A stretch of 10,368 nt of DNA from an uncultured Bacilli bacterium (GTDB lineage: Bacteria > Bacillota_I > Bacilli_A > RF39 > UBA660), in contig CANQFX010000040.1 of assembly GCA_947600015.1 (NCBI GenBank), positions 1 through 10,368 on the forward strand, read 5' to 3'. The notes below the pieces were generated by a model. The model was not told where the DNA came from and did no database searches. It saw nothing but the letters and a program-made list of their open reading frames with translations. A program made the position numbers and the translations under genes. Of the stretch, positions 1 through 6,200 are shown piece by piece. The stretch's first letter is position 1. Every line of letters starts with the position of its first letter.

Positions 1-22
1 TTAAAAAATCCTTCTTATTCAT
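1..22 (-). CDS. 5' end of a divergent gene leaving the window, product unknown
   Basis: On the minus strand an ATG (the CAT at 20-22) opens a reading frame starting MNKKDFL that stays open to the window edge, so only seven codons are visible. It is preceded by a strong Shine-Dalgarno, AAGGGAGG (30-37 on the plus strand), about seven bases before the start, and further upstream by a good promoter (84-112). These signals make a real gene likely although no function can be read from seven residues. It is divergent from the lipoprotein gene at 325. A small DNA-binding regulator would fit the palindrome between the two promoters, but nothing in the visible residues shows that. Confidence 0.55.
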
Positions 23-83
23 ACTATCGCCTCCCTTCTTAATGAAGTTTGGCAATCACCCAACTATTAAATGTTCCAAATTA

Positions 84-112
84 ATTATATCAAACATTTG
101 TTCTTGATACAA
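84..112 (-). promoter_or_regulatory. Sigma-A promoter for the minus-strand gene
   Basis: Read on the minus strand: a perfect TATAAT -10 (84-89) with an extended TG motif (TGA directly before it), a 17-bp spacer (90-106) and a weak -35 TTGTAT (107-112). It points to the start codon at 22, giving a leader of roughly 55 bases. The -10 plus TG extension is the strong part of the prediction. Confidence 0.55.
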
Positions 113-128
113 TGCTTTTATACTAAAT

Positions 129-159
129 TTTGACAATTTAGAAAACACACTTGCATATT
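129..159. repeat. 31-bp direct repeat, copy A
   Basis: This 31-base segment recurs at 1183-1213 in the same orientation with only two mismatches (133 and 139 here, 1187 and 1193 there); the last 20 bases (140-159) are identical. Copy A contains TTGACA (130-135) and, 18 bases on, CATATT (154-159), a weak promoter-like arrangement. It lies about 165 bases before the lipoprotein start. A shared regulatory site, a promoter or the scar of a duplication or insertion are all possible. Confidence 0.7.
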
Positions 160-195
160 GATGAGCCAATATGTGCTTAGTATACATTAAACAGT

Positions 196-209
196 AAAAC
201 GGTCGTTTT
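196..209. promoter_or_regulatory. Palindromic operator candidate between divergent promoters
   Basis: AAAACG-GT-CGTTTT is an inverted repeat with 6-bp arms and a 2-bp centre, ending five bases before the -10 candidate of the lipoprotein gene. The form (A-rich arm, central CGGTCG, T-rich arm) recalls operators of TetR-family repressors; that comparison is from general knowledge of the family and is not proof. A protein bound here would cover the -35 region of the plus-strand promoter. Confidence 0.35.
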
Positions 210-211
210 TA

Positions 212-220
212 TGTTATGAT
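212..220 (+). promoter_or_regulatory. Extended -10 promoter candidate for the lipoprotein gene
   Basis: TGT followed by TATGAT (215-220, five of six matches to TATAAT) makes an extended -10. No good -35 hexamer lies 16-18 bases upstream; that space is filled by the palindrome at 196-209. The leader to the start at 325 would be about 100 bases and includes a perfect 10-bp palindrome, CACCATGGTG (283-292). Confidence 0.35.
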
Positions 221-324
221 GAATGTATCATGGAAAATTGCATTATTTTTTGATTAGGAGTGTTAAACCCCTATAGCAATCGCACCATGGTGGTTAAAAA
301 AATAAATTAAGGAGTGAAAATAAA

Positions 325-981
325 ATGAAAAAGAAAATATTATTCATTATATTATGTGTCGTTGGTTTATTAGGATTTTCTGGTTGTAGTTTAAACCAAA
401 CAAATACATATACGTTAGGAGAATCTGTGGAGACAGATAAATTGAAATTAAAACTTAATAACTCTAAATTGTCTTTTGCTTTAAATAGTAAGTATAGTTC
501 AGATTATGGAACACCTATAGAATATGATTCATCTAATGTTGCAACTAGATATTATGTAGCTAATAAGGGACATACTTTAGTATATTTTGAATTTACTGTG
601 GAAAATCTAGATCGTGGTTCTATCTCCCTTGGTGGTGTAGATAATGTAAAATTTATAACAGTAAAATATAATAACAAAAATTATAAGTCTAGTGATTCTA
701 CTGATACTGCTAAATTTATTCTTGAAAATGATTCTAAATATTGGAGAAAATATAGTGTTTCTAATATATTATTATTTTCAGGAGAATCTAAAACATATAG
801 AGGCTATTTGAATATACCCGTTGAGGCTGACGATTTAGAAGATACATTTGAAATAACATTCTCACTTCCATCTACAAAGGGAAATAAAAGATTTACCTAT
901 AAGGTCACAAAGGAAGATAGAGAAAATATAAAAGAAACTATAAAAACTCCATTATTGGATGGCTCAGAGAAATATGAATAA
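325..981 (+). CDS. Secreted lipoprotein with DUF4352-like immunoglobulin-type domain
   Basis: A 218-aa protein starting with a classic lipoprotein signal: lysines 2-4, a hydrophobic stretch (5-17), then the lipobox F-S-G-C with the lipidated cysteine at position 21. After lipidation and cleavage it would sit on the outer face of the membrane. The mature part is polar and beta-rich; the pattern 'LGESVETDKLKLKLN' near the start, 'TLVYFEFTVENLD' in the middle and 'SGESKTYRGYLNIP' near the end fits the DUF4352/telokin-like fold common in firmicute lipoproteins. The function of that fold is mostly unknown. The start is well supported by AAGGAGTGA (309-317), seven bases before ATG. It appears monocistronic: a hairpin terminator follows at 1112-1135. 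The lipoprotein call is firm, the domain family probable, the role unknown. Confidence 0.85.
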   Translation: MKKKILFIILCVVGLLGFSGCSLNQTNTYTLGESVETDKLKLKLNNSKLSFALNSKYSSDYGTPIEYDSSNVATRYYVANKGHTLVYFEFTVENLDRGSISLGGVDNVKFITVKYNNKNYKSSDSTDTAKFILENDSKYWRKYSVSNILLFSGESKTYRGYLNIPVEADDLEDTFEITFSLPSTKGNKRFTYKVTKEDRENIKETIKTPLLDGSEKYE

Positions 982-1111
982 TAAAAAAATTATAATGTTA
1001 CTTTATTAATATAAAAACACTATGTATGATTAGTAGTGGAGATGATATAAACTCTTTCGTTATTGGAATAAAGTTGTAGATAACTATGATTCACTCCAAA
1101 TGGTATTTTAG

Positions 1112-1135
1112 TTGAACTCTTGTAGTTCAATTTTT
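1112..1135 (+). terminator. Intrinsic terminator after the lipoprotein gene
   Basis: TTGAACT (1112-1118) pairs perfectly with AGTTCAA (1124-1130) around a five-base loop, followed directly by five T residues. The stem is short and low in GC, but the geometry is right. It lies 130 bases beyond the lipoprotein stop. Confidence 0.6.
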
Positions 1136-1182
1136 ATAATGTTTGAATTCCTGCTATCATTTTTATAGATTGAATTGATATA

Positions 1183-1213
1183 TTTGTCAATTAAGAAAAC
1201 ACACTTGCATATT
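1183..1213. repeat. 31-bp direct repeat, copy B
   Basis: Second copy of the repeat at 129-159, same orientation, 29 of 31 bases identical. It lies about 143 bases before the PrsW-type gene, a position similar to that of copy A before the lipoprotein gene. The two copies bracket the lipoprotein gene, its promoter region and its terminator. Confidence 0.7.
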
Positions 1214-1279
1214 TTCAAAGTAAAATATAGTAACGAATAGCTGTAAATATTTTGTAAAGTGAATCAGAAGAATCTTATT

Positions 1280-1309
1280 TTGCTAGGATTTTCTTATGCT
1301 CTGTAATAA
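1280..1309 (+). promoter_or_regulatory. Weak promoter candidate for the PrsW-type gene
   Basis: TTGCTA (1280-1285) followed after 18 bases by TAATAA (1304-1309) is a marginal promoter. The run TTGCTAGG...TTATGCT here also occurs upstream of the WXG-like gene (8210-8235), with the G11 tract in place of the six bases between the two blocks. The assignment is uncertain. Confidence 0.25.
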
Positions 1310-1356
1310 AATGAAAATAGAAAGATTGATAGAACGAGTGAAAAAGAAGGAAGAAT

Positions 1357-2076
1357 ATGATAAGAAGGATTTTTTTAATTATTTTGGCTATTTTGCCTGT
1401 CATTTTGCTTTGTGGTTATACTTATCAAGAAGATAGGCATAAAGAACCCAAAAAATTATTAGGAATTCTTTTTGTTTTAGGAATTTTATCTTGTATTTTA
1501 TCTGTAATATTTAGCCAAGTATTATCTATTTTTCTTCCCTTTATTAATAAAGAAATTGTAGATATGAGTTTTTTAGAAATATTCTGTTATTCGTTTTTTG
1601 TCGTTTCTTTTGTTGAAGAATGTTGTAAATGGATTATGATTTATACCATTGGTTATCATAGTAAAGCATTTGATGAAGTATATGATATGATTGTCTATTC
1701 GGTATTTGTAGCCTTAGGTTTTGCCTTATTAGAAAATGTTTTTTATATTACTTATTATAATAGTATTGCAATTGGGATTACGAGAGGATTGCTTGCTGTT
1801 CCAGGTCATGCTTGTACGGCGGTTTTTATGGGATATTATTTTAGTCGGACTAAAGTAGAAAAGGGAAAAGGGAATTTATTAAAATCTCGGAAGTATGCAA
1901 TTTGCAGTCTTTTTGTTCCTACCATTTTGCATGGTATTTATGATTTTTGTATTTTTTCTGATCATATGTTTTTTACCATTCTTTTCTTGTTTTTTATTTT
2001 TATTCTTTATAATGTAACGATAGGTGTACTAAAAGGAAGTGCAGAGTCAAAAGAAATGATTATTAAAAAAGAATGA
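1357..2076 (+). CDS. PrsW-family intramembrane metalloprotease
   Basis: A 239-aa, strongly hydrophobic protein with several membrane segments (for example 4-20, 34-62, 75-95, 110-135, 186-200 and 203-224). It carries the PrsW/glutamic-type protease signatures: E87-E88-x-x-K91 in 'VEECCK', E126-N127 in 'ALLENVFY', H151 in 'VPGHA' and H192 in 'ILHGIYDF'. In the family, PrsW of Bacillus subtilis makes the first cut in the anti-sigma factor RsiW; other members have unknown substrates. The substrate here is unknown and no sigma/anti-sigma pair is in the window. The start is supported by AAGGA (1347-1351) five bases upstream and by the N-terminal membrane segment. A U-rich hairpin follows. Family assignment is confident; the biological role is not. 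Confidence 0.88.
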   Translation: MIRRIFLIILAILPVILLCGYTYQEDRHKEPKKLLGILFVLGILSCILSVIFSQVLSIFLPFINKEIVDMSFLEIFCYSFFVVSFVEECCKWIMIYTIGYHSKAFDEVYDMIVYSVFVALGFALLENVFYITYYNSIAIGITRGLLAVPGHACTAVFMGYYFSRTKVEKGKGNLLKSRKYAICSLFVPTILHGIYDFCIFSDHMFFTILFLFFIFILYNVTIGVLKGSAESKEMIIKKE

Positions 2077-2089
2077 CTTTGATCATGGT

Positions 2090-2123
2090 GAAGAGAAGAG
2101 AGGACTTGTCTTTTTTCTTTTTC
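2090..2123 (+). terminator. Probable terminator after the PrsW-type gene
   Basis: A purine-rich arm (2090-2105) can pair with the pyrimidine-rich arm 2108-2123, with several G-U pairs and one mismatch, and a tight loop around CTTG. The 3' arm is itself U-rich, as in weak intrinsic terminators. The same sequence carries the -35 of the next promoter, so terminator and promoter overlap. Confidence 0.4.
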
Positions 2124-2134
2124 TAAATTATAAT
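2106..2134 (+). promoter_or_regulatory. Sigma-A promoter for the glycosyltransferase gene
   Basis: TTGTCT (2106-2111), a 17-bp spacer and a perfect TATAAT (2129-2134). Transcription should start near 2140-2142, which places an ATG at 2133 inside the -10 element and so rules it out as a start. It leaves a short leader with the Shine-Dalgarno for ATG 2154. Confidence 0.65.
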
Positions 2135-2153
2135 GAAAAAGAGGAAGATGACA

Positions 2154-3155
2154 ATGAAAATATTACTTTATACTGAAGGAAGAAATTTAATTTCAAAGAG
2201 TGGATTAGGAAAAGCAATCATCCATCAAATGAAAGCATTGGATTATGTGAATGTTCCTTATACTACAGATATAAAAGAAGATTATGATATTGTCCATATT
2301 AATTTTTGGGGACCCAATTCTTATTATTTAGCGAAGCATGCAAAAAGTCATGGGAAGAAAGTAGTGTATCATGCTCATAGTACAGAAGAAGATTTTAAAA
2401 ATGGCTTTATTTTATGTAGGCAAATTTCTCCTGCTTTTAAACGATGGTTAATTAAATGTTATAGTCTTGGGGATGTGATTGTAACACCAACGCCATATTC
2501 GAAAAAACTATTAGAGGGATATGGAATAAAGAAAAAAATTTATGCTATATCAAACGGAATAGAACTAGATTTATTTAAGAATGATAGTGAGGCTGGAGAA
2601 CGCTTTAGGAGAAAATATCATTATGGAAAAGATGACAAGGTCATTGTTGGAATTGGTCTTTATATTGAGCGAAAAGGAATTACTGATTTTGTAGAATTAG
2701 CAAAACGACTTCCAGAATATCAATTTATTTGGTTTGGGTATAGTCCATTGTCTGCCGCAACGAAAGAAGTTCGGAAAGCAGTAAACACAACTCTTGATAA
2801 TTTATATTTTGCTGGATATGTAGAACAAACAGAAATTAAGGATGCACTCAATGGTTGTGATATTTATCTTTGTCCTACGTTAGAAGAAACAGAAGGGATT
2901 CCAGTGATTGAGGCTTGTGCTTGTAAAGCAACTGCGATTATTCGTGATATTCCGATTTTTGAAGAATGGTTAACAGATGGAGTCCATGTTTATAAAGCAA
3001 AAAATGTAGATGAATTTGAGGATAAGATAAAAAAAGTAATTACGAAGGAATTACCAGAATTAGGAGAACAAGCATATGAAATTGCAAAAGAGCGAGATAT
3101 TAAAAAAATAGGGGAAGAGTTAAAAAAAGTATATGAAGAAGTCTTGCATAGTTAA
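2154..3155 (+). CDS. GT4 glycosyltransferase, CpoA/LafB-like glycolipid synthase
   Basis: A GT-B fold, GT4-family glycosyltransferase of 333 aa. The start is set at ATG 2154 ('MKILLYTEG'): an in-frame ATG at 2133 lies inside the TATAAT box and lacks a ribosome site, while AGAGG (2140-2144) sits nine bases before 2154. The N-terminal half has 'SGLGKAIIHQ', 'YDIVHINFWGP' and 'VVYHAHSTEEDF'; the C-terminal half has 'GIGLYIERKGI' and the retaining-GT E-x7-E motif with E245 and E253 ('EETEGIPVIEA'). The HSTEEDF and HIN-x-G patterns recall CpoA/LafB-type enzymes, which add a second sugar to monoglucosyl-diacylglycerol at the cytosolic membrane face, making glycolipids and lipoteichoic-acid anchors. 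Family is certain; the acceptor is inferred. The usual partner that makes the monoglucosyl lipid is not in the window. It has its own promoter, separate from the secretion genes. Confidence 0.85.
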   Translation: MKILLYTEGRNLISKSGLGKAIIHQMKALDYVNVPYTTDIKEDYDIVHINFWGPNSYYLAKHAKSHGKKVVYHAHSTEEDFKNGFILCRQISPAFKRWLIKCYSLGDVIVTPTPYSKKLLEGYGIKKKIYAISNGIELDLFKNDSEAGERFRRKYHYGKDDKVIVGIGLYIERKGITDFVELAKRLPEYQFIWFGYSPLSAATKEVRKAVNTTLDNLYFAGYVEQTEIKDALNGCDIYLCPTLEETEGIPVIEACACKATAIIRDIPIFEEWLTDGVHVYKAKNVDEFEDKIKKVITKELPELGEQAYEIAKERDIKKIGEELKKVYEEVLHS

Positions 3156-3184
3156 GATTTCTTTTTCATTAAAAATAAAGATTC

Positions 3185-3214
3185 TATACATTTGTAAGAT
3201 ATTTATGTTATAAT
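3185..3214 (+). promoter_or_regulatory. Promoter of the essC-yukD operon
   Basis: A perfect TATAAT -10 (3209-3214) with a TG extension (TGT, 3206-3208), 18 bases after TATACA (3185-3190, four of six matches to TTGACA). The leader to ATG 3247 would be about 25 bases, with AAAGGT (3231-3236) as a moderate ribosome site ten bases before the start. Confidence 0.6.
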
Positions 3215-3246
3215 CATAATAGAAAAGAATAAAGGTAAGTGGTACA

Positions 3247-6200
3247 ATGAAAATTACATTATATTTAGCAAGTAAAATTATGCATTTCTCTCTTCCTAGT
3301 GATATTTCTGGAAGTTATAGTTTTGATGAAAATAAGGAAGAACCTATCAAATTAATTAATGTAGAAGCAAAAGATGGGCAATGGATGATTTATTCTACCG
3401 ATGATGTTAAAGTATTTTTCGATAATCATATTGTAAATGATGCAGAATTAAGGCCAGATACTTTTTATATTTTACAAAGAAATGAGAAAAATTATTTAAT
3501 TTATGTTAGTGAATTGTTAGAACATAATATTGCTACTTATTCTTATAATCAAACTAGTAATTTTATTATTGGTAATACACCAGAGTGTAATATTCATTAT
3601 TCTTGTGAGTATGTAAAAGATATTGTCAAAATTAGTTTTGTTAATAATCAGTATGTGTTACAGCGGGGAAATATTAGTGTCTATATTAATAATAAAGTTT
3701 TAAGTACAAACAATTATTATATTAAACCAGGAGATTTACTTCATATTTATGGGATGAAAATTTTATTTTTACCAAATATGTTATTAATGAATAATCCAGG
3801 TGGGAAAGTATTAGTAGATGAAATTTCTTCTAAGATAGGGATGTATAGTTTAGGAGCATTAGAAGAGCCACAAGAAATAGAAGTAAAAGAAGAAGAATTG
3901 TATACCAAAGATGATTATTTTTCTAAATCTCCACGTATTCGTAGAATTATTGAAACAAAAACAATAAAATTGAGTCCTCCCCCTAAGCCAGAAGGAAATG
4001 AAGAATTACCACTTTTACTTACGATAGGACCAATGTTTACTATGGGAGTGACTTCTGCGGTTACATTGTTTAATACGATTCATAAAATCCAAATGAAAGA
4101 AGTAACCATTCAAGATTCTATGACTTCGTTAGTTATGGGGATTTCTATGCTTGTTTCTATGTTATTGTGGCCTCTTCTTACCAAATTTTATAACAAGCGA
4201 ATGAAAATCAAAAAACGGAAAGAAGTTGTAAAAAAATATAGTAAATATTTGGGAGAGAAAAAAGAAGAATTAGCAAATGAAGTTAAATTGCAAAAAGGAA
4301 TTTTACTAGAAAATTTAATTTCTACAGAAAAATGCCTTGATATTGTAAAAAATAAGAATTTTAATTTTTGGGATAAAAGAATTGATCAAAATGATTTTTT
4401 AGTTGTAAGGATAGGATATGGAAAAGAATTATTAGATGCAAAAGTAGAATATCCCGAAGAAGGATTTACTATTGAGGAAGATGACCTTCGCAAACAAGCA
4501 GATCAGATGGTAGAAGAATATAAATATATTGAAAATGTTCCTGTGGGATATTCATTTTATGAAAATAAAATTACCGCTATTATGGGAAATTCTGTGAAAA
4601 GTACTTATTTTATGAATAATATTATTTTACAATTAATTACTTTTTATAGTTATGAAGATTTAAAATTAGTTGTTTTTACAACAGAAAATAAAGAAGAATC
4701 TTGGGATTATGTAAAATATTTAAATCATAATTTTAATAATGATAAAAGTTTTCGTTTTTTCTCTTCTACGTTAGAAACTAGTAAAAATGTAGCGGAATAT
4801 TTAAATTATGAGATTAATAATCGTCTTGCAAGTATTCAAGGTAATAAAACATCTTTATTTAAACCACATTATGTAATTATTATTGATGATTATAACCGAG
4901 TAAAGAAATATGATTTCATTAAGACATTATCAGAATTAGATGAAAATCTAGGTTTTAGTATTATTATCTTAGAAGATCGATTAAGCAATTTACCAAGTAA
5001 ATGTAGTAATTTTATTACTTTAGGGGAAAAAACATCTGGAGTGTTAAAAAATTCTTATGAAAAACAAGAACAAATAGAGTTTTATGATGAAATTAACTAT
5101 ACAGTAAATATGATGTCTATTGCTAAAGTAGTATCCAATATTCCAATCGAATTTGAGGAAGGAATCAAACAATTGCCCGAAGCAATTACGTTCTTAGAAA
5201 TGGAAAATGTTGGGAAAGTAGAACAATTAAATATTTTAAATCGCTGGAACGCTAATGATTCTACAACGAGTCTAAAAGCAGAAGTAGGAGTCGATGAGCA
5301 GGGAGAATTAATGTATCTTGATTTGCATGAAAAATATCACGGTCCACATGGATTGGTAGCTGGTATGACTGGTTCTGGTAAAAGTGAATTTATTATTACT
5401 TATATTTTATCTATGGCAATTAACTATAGTCCTGATGATGTTGCCTTTATTTTGATTGATTATAAAGGTGGTGGACTTGCTTTTGCTTTTGAAAATAAAG
5501 CAACGGGAGTTTTACTTCCACATTTAGCAGGTACAATTACCAATTTAGATAAAGCAGAGATGGATCGTACCTTAGTTAGTATTGATAGTGAAATTAAAAG
5601 AAGACAACGAATTTTTAACGATGCAAGAGATGCCTTAGGAGAAAGTACGATTGATATTTATAAATACCAAAGATTTTTTCATGAAGGAAAATTAGAAGAA
5701 GCAGTACCGCATCTATTTATTATTTGTGATGAGTTTGCAGAGTTGAAAAGTCAACAACCAGATTTTATGGATAATTTAATTAGTGTTGCCCGTATTGGTC
5801 GTTCGTTAGGAGTACATTTAATTTTGGCTACGCAAAAACCAAGTGGTGTGGTTAATGATCAGATTTGGTCCAATTCTAAATTCCGTGTTTGTCTAAAAGT
5901 TCAAGATGAATCGGATAGTAAAGAGATGTTAAAAAGGCCAGATGCGGCTAGTTTAAAACAAACAGGAAGATTTTATTTGCAAGTAGGATATGATGAATAT
6001 TTTGCTTTAGGACAGTCTGCATGGTGTGGTGCAAAGTATTATCCTTCTGATAGAATTATTAAGCAAGTCGATAAAAGTATTAATTTTATAAATGATAATG
6101 GTGATTTTATTAAAAGTATTCAAGCAAGCAATAATACAGTCAAAGTAGAAGCGCAAGGAGAACAACTTGCTGCTATTATGAAAAGTATTATTGAAATCGC

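Larger units (their letters stand above)
982..1356. other. Gene-free interval between lipoprotein and PrsW genes
   Basis: No convincing gene lies in these 375 bases. They hold an intrinsic terminator (1112-1135), repeat copy B (1183-1213) and a weak promoter candidate (1280-1309). Short open frames around 1026-1110 have no ribosome binding site. One of them reads 'RYWNKVVDNYDSLQMVF' just before a TAG at 1108-1110 and may be a relic of a lost coding region, but this is too short to call. Confidence 0.5.

Noticed and set aside
1026..1110. Possible remnant gene ('RYWNKVVDNYDSLQMVF' frame and a 17-codon ORF at 1026)
   Set aside because: Too short, in different frames and without a ribosome site; no family recognised.
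1..1377. Inverted match between 1-18 and about 1360-1377 (ATAAGAAGGATTTTTT-type sequence), as possible ends of a mobile element
   Set aside because: The match includes an indel, consists of low-complexity A/G and T runs at the 5' ends of two coding regions, and no transposase or target duplication is seen.
1311..1440. Short ORF starting at ATG 1311 overlapping the PrsW start
   Set aside because: It runs in another frame into the well-supported PrsW gene, has no ribosome site and ends early.
3156..3184. Terminator after the glycosyltransferase gene
   Set aside because: T-rich and A-rich stretches near 3160-3180 can pair only with mismatches, and no U-tract follows a stable stem.
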